Positions 1 through 8,358 of a stretch of DNA of 64,000 bases are shown one piece after another. A program made the translations under genes and the position numbers. Under the pieces are notes generated by a model. That model ran no database searches. It was not told the DNA's origin and was given only the letters and a program-made list of their open reading frames with translations. The stretch is from Modicisalibacter coralii (GTDB lineage Bacteria > Pseudomonadota > Gammaproteobacteria > Pseudomonadales > Halomonadaceae), in NCBI RefSeq assembly GCF_004117855.1, contig NZ_QWBW01000008.1, forward strand, positions 222,224 through 286,223, given 5' to 3'. The number at the start of each line of letters is the position of its first letter. Positions within the stretch are counted from its first letter, which is position 1.

Positions 1-241
1 CCGGGCGGCAACGCAGACAGGGGCGAAAGCCCGCCTGCTCGGCCTGGGCGGGGTGCTCGAAGAACCGGCAATGCGCCGGGCGCGGAGTGCGCGCCGGACA
101 GATCGGCCGACAGTAGATGCCGGTCGACAGCACGCCGACCACGAAGCGCCCGTCGAAGCGGGCGTCGCGGGCGCGATAGGCCCGGTAACGCACGTCGTGT
201 GCCGTATCGGCGCCGGTCGAAGGGGAAGCGAGCGTGTCCAT
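1..241 (-). CDS. Ada/AlkA-type N-terminal zinc-binding domain protein (partial, C-terminus beyond window)
   Basis: Only the first 80 residues lie in the window; the gene runs off its left edge. They match the methyl-phosphotriester-accepting domain at the start of Ada and of Ada-AlkA fusions. Four cysteines, C44, C48, C75 and C78, have exactly the spacing of the zinc ligands of E. coli Ada (C38, C42, C69, C72), inside the motifs GIYCRPIC and PCLRCRP. The ATG at 241 begins about 30 residues before the domain. In this family the domain transfers methyl groups from DNA phosphotriesters to its first cysteine and acts as a transcription switch or DNA-targeting module. Whether the missing part is an AraC-type HTH, a methyltransferase or an AlkA glycosylase cannot be told here. 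Confidence 0.85.
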   Translation of the reverse strand, partial: MDTLASPSTGADTAHDVRYRAYRARDARFDGRFVVGVLSTGIYCRPICPARTPRPAHCRFFEHPAQAEQAGFRPCLRCRP

Positions 242-304
242 GGCGCTACGATAGCGCGTTCCGGCCGGCCCGACTGGTCGGAATCGGCCAGCGATCTGCG
301 GCCC

Positions 305-1498
305 TCAGTCGTCGATGGTCAAGCGATAGAGGCCGGTCTCGCCGACATCGGTGGTGAAGTAGACGGCGCCGTCGTCGCCCACCGCCACACCCACCGGGCG
401 GGCCCAGCGCCGGCCGCCGGCCTCCTGGAAGCCGGTGACCAGCGCCACCACCTCGCCGTTGCGGCCCTCTTCGTCGAGGCGCACGCCCATCAGGGCCGGT
501 TCTCGGCGCGTCGCCGGATCGCCGGCGGCGCTGCCATTGGGTGCGGTGGCCCAACTGCCGTGGAGGACGCTGATCAGGTCGACGTCGAGCGGGTGATCGT
601 CGGGCAGGAAGGCCAGCCCCATCGGCGCGCTGCGCGCCGGGAAGGTGGCGACCGGCGGCGTGACCGCGCTGGCCGGCTGTGGCGGGGCGACATCGATGCA
701 GTCGTCGCGGGTCGCCTTGCCGTCGACCCACTGGAACCAGGGCATGCCGAAGAAGCGCCCCGGCTCGGCGCGCTCCAGCACCTCGCGGGGGCGTTCGAAG
801 CCCCAGTGATCGGGGCCGTTGTTGTTGACATAGAGCGTGCCGTCGTCGCGCCAGGCCAGCCCGACCGGGTTGCGCAGGCCGCTGACGTAGGGCCGCCAGA
901 CGGGCGTGTCGCCGCTCTCGTCGAGGACCATCACCCCGCCGCGGCGATCCGTGAAGGGATAATCGCGGCCCAGGTACTGGTTCGAGCAGTTGCCCTGGAT
1001 ACCCAGCGAGACATGCAGCCGGCCGTCCGGGCCCAGGCTCAGCGAGCGCGAGCTGTGCCCGCCGCCGCCGGGGATCGCCGCCACCTCGTGGAAGTCGTCG
1101 GCGTCGAGCGTGGCGCCCGTGTGGTAGTCGGCGCGCAGCAGGGCGTCGGTGGTGGCGACGTAGAGCGCGTCGTCGCGGCGCACCGCACTGTGCGGGTAGT
1201 CGTCGAGACGCACCAGCACCTGCGCCTCGTCGTAGGGCGGCGTCAGACGATAGACGGTGTCGGCCTTGCTGCCGATGAACATCTCGCCGTCGCGGCCCAG
1301 GCTGATCAGGCGGGGATTCTCGAGCGCGACGAGCTTGGCGATGTGCGCTCCGGCCGGTGCCTCGAGCCGTTGCGACGTGCCGGCCACGGCGACCTCGGTG
1401 CGCGTCGCTTCCTGTGCGAAGGCGATGGATGCCAGCCCCGGGGCCAGCAGGGCGGCGAGAAGGATGGCGAGAGAAACGGCAGCGAACCGTGCCAGCAT
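305..1498 (-). CDS. Sorbosone dehydrogenase family (PQQ-type glucose/sorbosone dehydrogenase-like) periplasmic protein
   Basis: A 397-residue protein with a signal peptide (about residues 1-28, cleaved near IAFA-QE) followed by a predicted six-bladed beta-propeller of the glucose/sorbosone dehydrogenase type. GGGGHSSRSL places His148 just before a GPDG turn, like the catalytic histidine of soluble PQQ glucose dehydrogenase, and NPVGLAW and the GPDHWGF segment are also typical. The family oxidises sugars or aldehydes in the periplasm with PQQ, but many members have no known substrate. The ATG at 1498 was chosen because it directly precedes a standard signal peptide; an in-frame start 30 bases upstream only adds a polar extension. 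No PQQ synthesis gene is in the window, so the substrate is not assigned. Confidence 0.8.
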   Translation of the reverse strand: MLARFAAVSLAILLAALLAPGLASIAFAQEATRTEVAVAGTSQRLEAPAGAHIAKLVALENPRLISLGRDGEMFIGSKADTVYRLTPPYDEAQVLVRLDDYPHSAVRRDDALYVATTDALLRADYHTGATLDADDFHEVAAIPGGGGHSSRSLSLGPDGRLHVSLGIQGNCSNQYLGRDYPFTDRRGGVMVLDESGDTPVWRPYVSGLRNPVGLAWRDDGTLYVNNNGPDHWGFERPREVLERAEPGRFFGMPWFQWVDGKATRDDCIDVAPPQPASAVTPPVATFPARSAPMGLAFLPDDHPLDVDLISVLHGSWATAPNGSAAGDPATRREPALMGVRLDEEGRNGEVVALVTGFQEAGGRRWARPVGVAVGDDGAVYFTTDVGETGLYRLTIDD

Positions 1499-1570
1499 GA
1501 CGGACTCCGTGGAACGTGAGCGGTTCACGCCAGTGTAGTCGGTGTCCCCAGACCGAAGCGAAACGCCCTC

Positions 1571-2500
1571 TCAGCGGTAGAGCCGGAAACGGCGATACTC
1601 GGGGTGATCCTGCTGTTCTTCCGGGGTCTTGCGGTAGCGCTTGTATTCCCACTGGTACTGGGCGGGGTCGAGGTCGATGACCGCCTCGACGCTGGCGTTG
1701 ACGCCGCGTGCGGCGACCGCTTCGTCGGGGTCGTAGACGCGCTCGTCGGCGGCCAGGAAATGGATCTCGAAGTCGCCCCGCGCCAGGCGGCGGGCGACGC
1801 CGGTCACCACCCGGGCTCGGGTGCGTGCCACCAGCTTGGGCAGCAGCGTCGCGGTGTAGGCGGGACGGTGATAGAAGTCGGCGAACACGCCGCCGCTCCA
1901 GTCGGGTTCCTGGTCGGGCAGGATGCCCACCGCCTGGCTGCCCTTGAGTGCCTTGAGCAGGGCGGCAACGCCGCGGGCGTTGGTGGGCACCAGCGCGGCG
2001 CCCATGCGCTCGCGCCCCCGGCGGATCACCGGGTCGAGCTCGGTGATCTTGGGCGGCTCGTACATGGCGGTGAAGGGAAAGTGACTCGACAGCCAGAAGT
2101 TGAGGACCTCCCAGTTGCCGAAGTGCGGCGCCAGCACGATCACCCCGCGCCCCGCCGCGCGCGCCTCGTCGAGCAGCTCGCGGCCGTGCACGGCGTGAAT
2201 CGAACGCTCGACGCGTTGCGGCGCGCCCATCCAGGCGAAGCCCAGTTCGAGCATCGTCGCCGTGGAATGGCACAGGCTGTCGCGGGCCAGCCGGCGGCGC
2301 TGGCCGGCGTTCTGTTCGGGGAAGACTTCGCGCAGGTTGATCTCGGTGACCTGACGCTCACGGGCGCTGAGGCGATGAACCAGCGGGCCCAGACCCCGGG
2401 CCAGACGCCACAGCAGGGCGGGTGAGCAACGCGCCAGCAGCCGCCACATGGTGGCGATGGCCTTGGCCTGGAGCGGTTTGGAACGGGGTGGTTCACTCAT
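1571..2500 (-). CDS. Lipid A biosynthesis lauroyl/myristoyl acyltransferase family (LpxL/HtrB-like)
   Basis: A 309-residue inner-membrane acyltransferase. It adds a secondary acyl chain to Kdo2-lipid IVA, or to a similar lysophospholipid, in the LpxL/LpxM family. The catalytic HX4E motif is clear: His126-F-G-N-W-Glu131 within VLAPHFGNWE, after an amphipathic N-terminal segment, and YQWEYKRY followed by KTP near the C-terminus is also typical. The ATG at 2500 is preferred; a GTG 21 bases upstream is in frame but has no better ribosome site. A second family member lies at 20167-21081 with HX4D, so this genome carries at least two late acyltransferases of possibly different acyl specificity. Confidence 0.87.
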   Translation of the reverse strand: MSEPPRSKPLQAKAIATMWRLLARCSPALLWRLARGLGPLVHRLSARERQVTEINLREVFPEQNAGQRRRLARDSLCHSTATMLELGFAWMGAPQRVERSIHAVHGRELLDEARAAGRGVIVLAPHFGNWEVLNFWLSSHFPFTAMYEPPKITELDPVIRRGRERMGAALVPTNARGVAALLKALKGSQAVGILPDQEPDWSGGVFADFYHRPAYTATLLPKLVARTRARVVTGVARRLARGDFEIHFLAADERVYDPDEAVAARGVNASVEAVIDLDPAQYQWEYKRYRKTPEEQQDHPEYRRFRLYR

Positions 2501-2579
2501 CGATCGTGGCTGTCTGGACACCGGGGGCGGGCATTATAGCGACATGGCCGCCCGCCTTCAGCCTTGTGCGCGCGGGTCC

Positions 2580-2942
2580 TTACCACAGCCAGGTGTCGAC
2601 GTTGCTCGGCGCGCGTTTCTCCTGCAGACCCTTGAAGCCCTTCACGCAGCGCACGATCACCCATACCGCCAGGGCGATCAGCAGCAGCAGGCCGATGCCG
2701 ATCAGCGACAGCACCAGGGCGACGATGCCATAGAGCAGGCTGATCCAGAAGGTGCGGATCTGATAACGATAGTGTTCGTCGAGCCAGACCGGCCCCTTGC
2801 CGCGGTAGACATAGGCGATCACCACGCCGATCACCGGCGTGATCCCGACCACGAAGCCGGCCAGCATCAAGGCATAGACCACCGTGGCGATGGTGGTGTC
2901 GGCGGGTTGGGGTGATTCGCTGGCGACGGGTTGCTCGGTCAT
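2580..2942 (-). CDS. DUF4870-like small inner-membrane protein
   Basis: A 120-residue protein with three predicted membrane segments (about 19-46, 66-83 and 84-98), a polar N-terminus and a short basic C-terminal tail ending WLW. The pattern of a hydrophobic hairpin, then a segment like LDEHYRYQIRTFW, then two closely spaced helices is that of DUF4870/Tic20-like proteins, whose function is unknown. Its ATG at 2942 overlaps the stop of the upstream VOC-family gene by four bases (ATGA), so the two are almost certainly translated from one message. A longer open frame upstream lies over the VOC gene and was not accepted. Confidence 0.75.
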   Translation of the reverse strand: MTEQPVASESPQPADTTIATVVYALMLAGFVVGITPVIGVVIAYVYRGKGPVWLDEHYRYQIRTFWISLLYGIVALVLSLIGIGLLLLIALAVWVIVRCVKGFKGLQEKRAPSNVDTWLW

Positions 2943-3337
2943 GAAGCCTCCATGGGTTGACGGTCGGGGCGGCAGAGTTCGATCAGGTTGTTGTCCGGAT
3001 CGCGTAGGTACAACGAGGTGATCGGCCCGCTGGCGCCCTGGCGGGCGACCGGGCCGGTTTCGATCTCGACCTGCAGGGCGTCGAGGTGCGCCTTGACCTC
3101 GTCCAGCGGCAGCAGGCTGCGAAAGCAGATGTCCAGGCTGCCGGGGGTGGGGCAGCCGGCGCGCGGGGTGATGGTGGTGTCGACCTGATGCAGGCGCAGG
3201 GCGATGTCGCCGAATACCAGGTCGACCCGCTCGATGTCCCGATAGCGTGTCTCGAGCCCCAGTACGCGGGTGTAGAAGTCCACGGCTCGGGGTATGTCGG
3301 TGACGACGACGACCAGATGATCCAGGCCCGCTAGCAT
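2939..3337 (-). CDS. VOC (glyoxalase/bleomycin resistance) family protein
   Basis: A 132-residue single-domain protein of the vicinal oxygen chelate fold, with paired beta-alpha-beta-beta-beta modules. LDHLVVVVTDI at the start contributes the first metal ligand (His), and DPDNNLIELCRPD near the end contributes the last glutamate. Such proteins act as glyoxalase I, dioxygenases or antibiotic-binding proteins; nothing here fixes the substrate. The ATG at 3337 is chosen because it opens directly on the domain; the frame continues upstream without homology. Translationally coupled to the DUF4870-like gene downstream. Confidence 0.8.
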   Translation of the reverse strand: MLAGLDHLVVVVTDIPRAVDFYTRVLGLETRYRDIERVDLVFGDIALRLHQVDTTITPRAGCPTPGSLDICFRSLLPLDEVKAHLDALQVEIETGPVARQGASGPITSLYLRDPDNNLIELCRPDRQPMEAS

Positions 3338-3672
3338 GGTGATGTCCCCCGTGGGCAATCGGCACGGACGCGTTGCGTCAGGTCCGTGCATGGCTGTTAT
3401 CGTCCTTCAGGATACGCTAATCGTTCTCATCCTGCCCCGTCGCCGTGTGCCTCGCAAGCCCCGCTCGTGGGCCGCCTGCGGCAAACCGCGAAGGGTACCA
3501 GACCGGGTGTCCGCATAAGCGGGAATTATGCAGCGATTTTCTTGATCCAGGCCGCTTGAATTCGCTTTGTGGCACCGGTCGGCCGGCGTATAGTCGCCGG
3601 CGAAATCGCGACCCGCGTTCGCCGGGTTGCTGCGGGCGTCCTGCCCGGATGATGACAAGAGGCTCTTCCTGC
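3338..3672. other. Divergent intergenic region with a hairpin and a weak promoter
   Basis: 335 bases without a supportable gene between the VOC gene (minus) and the MFS gene (plus). An inverted repeat GCACGGAC / GTCCGTGC at 3362-3369 and 3382-3389 sits just upstream of the VOC start and could be an operator. A TTTGTG (3566-3571), 17-base spacer, TATAGT (3589-3594) pair could be the promoter of the MFS gene. Open frames through this region have no recognisable features and overlap on both strands. Confidence 0.5.
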
Positions 3673-5049
3673 ATGTCGCGGCAACTGCTGGCCATGGCGC
3701 TGGCTCCCCTGTTGGGGCTTTTCATTCTGGGCATCGGCAACGGCTTCCTGGCGACCCTGATCACCCTGCGTCTGGACGCCGCGGGCGCCTCGGCGGTGGT
3801 GATCGGCTGGGTCTCGTCGGCCTACTTCATCGGCCTGGCCATCGGCGCGCTGCTCAACGACCGATTGCTGCTGCGCATCGGGCACATTCGCGCCTATGCC
3901 TGCTTCGCCTCGCTGGTGGCGGTGACCGTGCTGCTCCAGGGGCTGTGGCTCAATGCCGGGGCCTGGTTCGCGCTGCGCCTGATCGGTGGCTGGGCGACCG
4001 TCGGCGTCTATCTGGTGATCGAGAGCTGGCTGCTCACCACCGCCGACCCGCGCGTGCGCGGCCGGCTGCTGGCCCTGTACATGGTCTCGCTGTACGCCGC
4101 GGGGGTGATCGGCCAGTTGCTGCTGGGGGTGACCGATGCCGCCGGGGTGACGGCGCCGTTCATGGTGATCGGCCTGCTGGCCTCGCTGTCGGTGTTGCCG
4201 ATGGCGATGATCCCGCGGGTCTCGCCGTTGATCGAGCACGCCGAGCCGTTGCCGCCGCTGCGGCTGATCCGTCTCACGCCGACCGGGGTGATGGGCTGCT
4301 TCGGTTCCGGCATCGCCGTCGCCGCGATCTATTCGCTGCTGCCGCTCTATCTGCAGCGCAACGGCCTGTCGGTGGAGCGCATCGGACAGATGATGGCGCT
4401 GGTGGTGCTCGGGGGCATGCTGCTGCAGTACCCCATCGGCCGCTGGTCGGATCGCCACGATCGGCAGCTGGTGCTGATCCTGATCGGCGTCGCCTGCATG
4501 GCCCTGTCGATGGGAGTCCTGTCGCCGGGGGCTTCGCCCTGGTTGCTGGCGGGATTGCTGTTCCTGCTCGGCGGCGGGATCTTCGCGATCTATCCGGTGG
4601 CGGTCAGCCATGCCGCGGACCGCGCCCCGGCCGGCGCGCTGGTGCGCATGAGTCAGGGCCTGCTGCTGATCAATGCCCTGGGTGCGGTGGTCAGTCCGCC
4701 GCTGATCACCCCGGTGATGTCGTCGGTCGGCGATGTCGGTCTGTTCTGGTCGCTGGCCGCCCTGGGCGGCTGCCTGGCGCTGTTCTTCACCTGGCGGCGC
4801 AGCCGGCGCCCGGCACCGCTGCCGATGGCACCCTTCACGCCCAACCCGCCGCAGACGGTGGTCGGGGCCGAGCTCAACGTCACCCAGGAACTGGTCGAGG
4901 GGGCGATCGAGCACGAGCACATCGAGGACCTGTCGCTGGCCGTGCCCGACGTGGCCGTTGCCGAGCCGGTCTGGCAGGCCGGCGAGACGCTCGCCGACAG
5001 CGAGCCCGGGGCGCCCCGGGACACCCGCCAGCGCGATTCCGTCGATTGA
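3673..5049 (+). CDS. MFS transporter, YcaD-like
   Basis: A 458-residue major facilitator with 12 predicted membrane segments up to about residue 380 and a long acidic cytoplasmic tail rich in Glu, Asp and Pro. The N-terminal half contains GWVSSAYFIGLAIGALLNDR and the second half IGRWSDRHDR, a loop 8-9 motif of drug/metabolite MFS carriers resembling E. coli YcaD. The substrate is unknown. The ATG at 3673 has AAGAGG ten bases upstream; two in-frame ATGs at 3649 and 3652 would add eight or seven residues. A strong hairpin follows the stop, so the gene is probably monocistronic. Confidence 0.8.
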   Translation: MSRQLLAMALAPLLGLFILGIGNGFLATLITLRLDAAGASAVVIGWVSSAYFIGLAIGALLNDRLLLRIGHIRAYACFASLVAVTVLLQGLWLNAGAWFALRLIGGWATVGVYLVIESWLLTTADPRVRGRLLALYMVSLYAAGVIGQLLLGVTDAAGVTAPFMVIGLLASLSVLPMAMIPRVSPLIEHAEPLPPLRLIRLTPTGVMGCFGSGIAVAAIYSLLPLYLQRNGLSVERIGQMMALVVLGGMLLQYPIGRWSDRHDRQLVLILIGVACMALSMGVLSPGASPWLLAGLLFLLGGGIFAIYPVAVSHAADRAPAGALVRMSQGLLLINALGAVVSPPLITPVMSSVGDVGLFWSLAALGGCLALFFTWRRSRRPAPLPMAPFTPNPPQTVVGAELNVTQELVEGAIEHEHIEDLSLAVPDVAVAEPVWQAGETLADSEPGAPRDTRQRDSVD

Positions 5050-5065
5050 TCCAACCTTTCACCGG

Positions 5066-5100
5066 CCACGCCCGACGACCAGCGTCGGGCTTGGCGTTTT
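5066..5100 (+). terminator. Rho-independent-like terminator after the MFS gene
   Basis: GCCCGACG (5070-5077), ACCAG loop, CGTCGGGC (5083-5090), extended by partial GCCA/TGGC pairing and followed by a short T-run (TTTT, 5097-5100). Confidence 0.6.
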
Positions 5101-5237
5101 GGGGCCCCGGTGGCCGCGCCGGGTTGGCCGAACGGCGGCTTTTCGGTCATGGTTAAGGCCGAGAGGCGACACGTGGATAGCGGGTGTTGCATCCATGTCG
5201 TCAGTCGCCAGTGTTTTCTCAATCGGAGAGCGAAGCG

Positions 5238-6086
5238 ATGGACAAGGGACGGATCGGGGTCGTCGGCGCCGGCACCATGGGCCAGGGCATCGCCCAGGTG
5301 CTGCTCGCCGGCGGTCGCGAGGTGATGCTTTACGATGTCGCCGAGGCGGCGCTCGAGCGCGCCGAGGCGGCGATCACCAAGGGACTGGACAAGCTCGTCG
5401 ACAAGGGGCGGCTCGACACCGAGACGCGCGAGGCCGCCCTGGCGCGGCTGAATACCGTCACCCAGCTCTCGCTGCTGAGCGAGTGCCGGGCGATCATCGA
5501 GGCGGCGCCCGAGCGCGAGGAACTCAAGACGGCGCTGTTCCGCGACCTGGCCGAACTGGGCGACGACATCGTCCTGGCCTCGAATACCTCCTCGCTGTCG
5601 CTGACCCGCCTCGCCGCCGTCTGCCGGCGCCCCGAACGCGTGGTGGGCATGCACTTCTTCAACCCGGTGCCGGTACTCAAGCTGGTCGAGGTGATCCGTG
5701 CCGAGCAGACTGCGGACGACACCGTGGCGGCGGTCGAGGCGCTGGCCCGCGAACTGGGCAAGACGCCGGTGGCGATCGCCGATTCGCCGGGATTCGCCGT
5801 CAACCGCCTGCTGGTGCCGATGATCAACGAGGCGGCCTTCCTGGTGCAGGAGAACGTCGCCGCCGTCGACGATATCGACCAGGCGATGCAACTGGGCGCC
5901 GCGCATCCCATGGGGCCGCTGGCGCTGGCCGACCTGATCGGACTCGACGTCTGCCTGGAGATCATGGAAGTGCTGCACGACGGCTTCGGCGATCCCAAGT
6001 ACCGCCCCTGCCCGCTGTTGCGGCGGATGGTCGATGCCGGCCACCTGGGCCGCAAGAGCGGACGCGGCTTCCATTGCTATTCCTGA
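5238..6086 (+). CDS. 3-hydroxyacyl-CoA (3-hydroxybutyryl-CoA) dehydrogenase
   Basis: A 282-residue NAD(P)-dependent dehydrogenase that interconverts 3-hydroxyacyl-CoA and 3-oxoacyl-CoA. The Rossmann motif GAGTMGQGIAQ is at residues 10-20, and the active-site segment GMHFFNPVPVLKLVEVI gives the catalytic His139 and Asn142. The C-terminal domain has the DSPGFAVNRLL and AHPMGPLALADLIGLD signatures. Its length is that of stand-alone Hbd/PaaH enzymes rather than the large FadB fusion. The ATG at 5238 has GGAGAG seven bases upstream. A crotonase gene follows 29 bases after the stop, so the pair likely runs two consecutive beta-oxidation-type steps on short-chain or aromatic-degradation CoA esters. 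Confidence 0.9.
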   Translation: MDKGRIGVVGAGTMGQGIAQVLLAGGREVMLYDVAEAALERAEAAITKGLDKLVDKGRLDTETREAALARLNTVTQLSLLSECRAIIEAAPEREELKTALFRDLAELGDDIVLASNTSSLSLTRLAAVCRRPERVVGMHFFNPVPVLKLVEVIRAEQTADDTVAAVEALARELGKTPVAIADSPGFAVNRLLVPMINEAAFLVQENVAAVDDIDQAMQLGAAHPMGPLALADLIGLDVCLEIMEVLHDGFGDPKYRPCPLLRRMVDAGHLGRKSGRGFHCYS

Positions 6087-6115
6087 ACCCTGTTCCCGAC
6101 TCACGGAGGTTTGTT

Positions 6116-6889
6116 ATGAGCGAGGCATTGGTACGACTCGACGAGCAGGCCGGGGTAATCCGGCTGACCCTGAACCGGCCCAAGGCGCTCAACGCCTTGA
6201 ACAGCGAGTTGATCGGCGAGCTGGATGCGACCCTGGCGGAGCTCGAGACGCGCCGCGACCTGCGCGCCGTGCTGATCACCGGCGCCGGTGACAAGGCCTT
6301 CGTCGCCGGCGCCGACATCGCCGAGATGCGCGACAAGACCCCCGAGCAGGCGCGCCGCTTCGCCACCCAGGCGCTGGCCACCGTCAAGCGCCTGGAACGG
6401 CTGCCGGTGCCGGTGGTGGCGCTGGTCAACGGCTTCTGCCTGGGGGGCGGTTGCGAGCTGGCGCTGGCCTGCGACTGGGCGGTGGCCAGCGACAATGCGA
6501 TCTTCGGCCAGCCCGAGGTGGGGCTGGGGGTGATCCCCGGCTTCGGCGGCACCCAGCGCCTGCCGCGGCGCGTGGGGCCGGCGATGGCGCTGGACCTGAT
6601 CACCACCGGGCGCAAGATCGACGCCGCCGAGGCGCTGCGCATCGGCCTGGTCAATCGCGTGGTGCCCCAGGGCGAACTGGACTCGCTGGCCGAGGAGTTG
6701 GCCGGTCAGTTGGCCGGTAACGGGCCGCAGGCGGTGCGCGCCGCCAAGCAGGCGATCCACGACGGTCAGGGCCAGGGGCTCGACAACGCCCTGGCGCTGG
6801 AGACCAGCCTGTTCGCGCTGGGCTTCGCCGGCGACGAACAGAAGGAGGGCATGAGCGCCTTCGTCGAGAAGCGCAAGCCCGACTTCTGA
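6116..6889 (+). CDS. Enoyl-CoA hydratase/isomerase family protein (crotonase)
   Basis: A 257-residue crotonase. The oxyanion-hole motif AFVAGADIAEM (about 61-71) and both general acid/base glutamates are present: Glu114 in GGGCELALACD and Glu134 in GQPEVGLGVIPGFGGTQRLPR, 20 residues apart as in rat crotonase (E144/E164). Having both predicts hydratase activity (trans-2-enoyl-CoA to 3-hydroxyacyl-CoA) rather than isomerase only. ATG 6116 has GGAGG six bases upstream. With the preceding dehydrogenase it could convert crotonyl-CoA to acetoacetyl-CoA or the reverse; no thiolase or PHA synthase is adjacent, so pathway direction is open. Confidence 0.9.
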   Translation: MSEALVRLDEQAGVIRLTLNRPKALNALNSELIGELDATLAELETRRDLRAVLITGAGDKAFVAGADIAEMRDKTPEQARRFATQALATVKRLERLPVPVVALVNGFCLGGGCELALACDWAVASDNAIFGQPEVGLGVIPGFGGTQRLPRRVGPAMALDLITTGRKIDAAEALRIGLVNRVVPQGELDSLAEELAGQLAGNGPQAVRAAKQAIHDGQGQGLDNALALETSLFALGFAGDEQKEGMSAFVEKRKPDF

Positions 6890-6920
6890 GCCGGGGCCCG
6901 GCCGGCTGGATGCCGGCGGG

Positions 6921-7595
6921 TCAGCGCGCCGGGTCGATGGTGCCGCCCAGCGAGGCGTTGCGCCGGAACCAGCCGGCGATGCTGGCGCGCGGGTGCCGGG
7001 TGGGCAGCACGGCATGCGGTACCCGGTCGGAGAGAAAGCACACGAAGGTTCCCGCCTCGGGGCGCACCCGGGTGAGTTCGCGGGTCGCGTCGTCGGTGGC
7101 GTAGATCGCCATCTCGCCGCCCCCGTCGGCGGGCCAGTCGGGGGTCAGGTAGAGCACCGTGGAGACCACCCGGTTGGCGCGGCCCTGGAAGCTGTCGAGA
7201 TGGGTACGGTAGAAGCTGCCCGGCGGGTAGTGGGCGAAATGGGCCTCGAACTCGAACAGCCCCAGGTACAGCGCGCGGTTGATCTGGCGCTGCAGTTCGG
7301 CCATCAGTTGCAGATAGTCGCGCTGGGCCTGGCTCTCGCGGGTCAGCCAGTGAATGGCATCGCCGCGGATGTCGCGGCGCAGGCGGTGCTGATCGCCGCG
7401 CCCGATGCCGGCGGCGTGCAGGGCGTCCGCCGCGGCGAGAGTACGGATCTCGTCGTGCAGGGCCCGACACAGGCCGGCGTCGACGATGTCGCTGCCCACG
7501 AAGTAGCCGGTTTCCACCAGGCCATCGACGAGCCGGTTCAGCGCGTGGGCGTCGAGCGTGACCCGCGAGGCGGGGGAGGCGTCGGAAGACGGCAT
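6921..7595 (-). CDS. 2OG-Fe(II) oxygenase (prolyl 4-hydroxylase-like)
   Basis: A 224-residue non-haem iron dioxygenase of the double-stranded beta-helix fold. The iron triad is His132-x-Asp134 in FYRTHLDSF and His194 in RVPHAVLP, and Arg203 in HPRASIAGWFR fits the 2-oxoglutarate salt bridge. The order and spacing resemble bacterial SM-20/EGL-9-like hydroxylases, some of which hydroxylate translation factors. The ATG at 7595 is chosen; a TTG two codons earlier is possible. It is convergent with the crotonase gene, and the CoA-pyrophosphatase gene ends upstream on the same strand. The natural substrate cannot be inferred. Confidence 0.82.
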   Translation of the reverse strand: MPSSDASPASRVTLDAHALNRLVDGLVETGYFVGSDIVDAGLCRALHDEIRTLAAADALHAAGIGRGDQHRLRRDIRGDAIHWLTRESQAQRDYLQLMAELQRQINRALYLGLFEFEAHFAHYPPGSFYRTHLDSFQGRANRVVSTVLYLTPDWPADGGGEMAIYATDDATRELTRVRPEAGTFVCFLSDRVPHAVLPTRHPRASIAGWFRRNASLGGTIDPAR

Positions 7596-7641
7596 CGGCA
7601 AGGTCTCTCGCAGACAGGAAATGGCACGGTCAGGCCGGAGG

Positions 7642-8283
7642 TCAAAGATCGACGTCGGGCACCGGTCTGGCCCGCTCCGGGCGATAGCGTAGCTCGCCGC
7701 CGGGTGGGGCGCTATCCAGACTCACCGGCCGACCGAAGCCCTCGGCGAGCAGTTCCACCAGCATCATCGCCGACAGCCCCCAGATCACGTGCCCCTGGGC
7801 CTGGTAACTGGGCACGTAGCGCCTGTGTTCGCCGACGGTGATCACGTCGGTATGGCTGCGCCGGTCCTCGAGGAACAGCGTCAGCGGCACCTCGAAGATG
7901 GTGTCGAGCTCGCCGAGCTGGGGGCGCAGCGGCAGGTCGGGCGGGATCACGCCGACGAAGGGGGTGACGCGAATGCCGTGCAGCGAAATGACATCGCTCA
8001 ACCGCCCCAGCAGGCGTACCCGGTCGGGCGGCAGCGCGATCTCCTCGCGGGCCTCGCGCAGGGCCGTGGTCAGCAGGTCCGGATCCTGGGGTTCGCGCTT
8101 GCCCCCCGGGAAGGCGACCTGGCCGGCGTGCTGCTTGAGATGTCCCGCCCGGCGCGTGAACAGCAGCGTCGGCGCCGGGCGTTCGACGATGGGGATCAGC
8201 ACCGCGGCCTGGGGCAGGGCGAGGCCGGTCTTGCGCGGCGTGTGCGCTTGCAGGCGCTCGTGAAGTTTCTCTAACATGGACAT
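7642..8283 (-). CDS. NUDIX CoA pyrophosphatase (NudL/YeaB-like)
   Basis: A 213-residue NUDIX hydrolase. The CoA-pyrophosphatase (UPF0035) signature is present: LLFTRRAGHLKQHAGQVAFPGG (about residues 40-61), followed by the NUDIX helix TALREAREEI (about 73-82) with its metal-binding glutamates. The family cleaves CoA and acyl-CoA to 3',5'-ADP and 4'-phosphopantetheine derivatives. The ATG at 8283 is taken as start; a second ATG six bases later is equally possible, while the longer open frame upstream crosses the divergent promoter region. Only 75 bases separate it from the divergent second NUDIX gene, so the two probably share regulatory DNA. Confidence 0.85.
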   Translation of the reverse strand: MSMLEKLHERLQAHTPRKTGLALPQAAVLIPIVERPAPTLLFTRRAGHLKQHAGQVAFPGGKREPQDPDLLTTALREAREEIALPPDRVRLLGRLSDVISLHGIRVTPFVGVIPPDLPLRPQLGELDTIFEVPLTLFLEDRRSHTDVITVGEHRRYVPSYQAQGHVIWGLSAMMLVELLAEGFGRPVSLDSAPPGGELRYRPERARPVPDVDL

Positions 8284-8358
8284 CTCGCGGGTTTCGTTCC
8301 TTTTATTACCCAGCCATCGCGAGGGCGTCAATGCCTTCGTCTGCCGCCCGAGGTGCCG

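Noticed and set aside
53-1519. A 488-codon plus-strand frame over the first two genes
   Set aside because: It overlaps two well-supported minus-strand genes and reads as Arg/Ala/Gly/His-rich noise.
3417-3764. Small minus-strand frame in the gap before the MFS gene
   Set aside because: Crosses into the MFS coding region, no ribosome site, no recognisable sequence.
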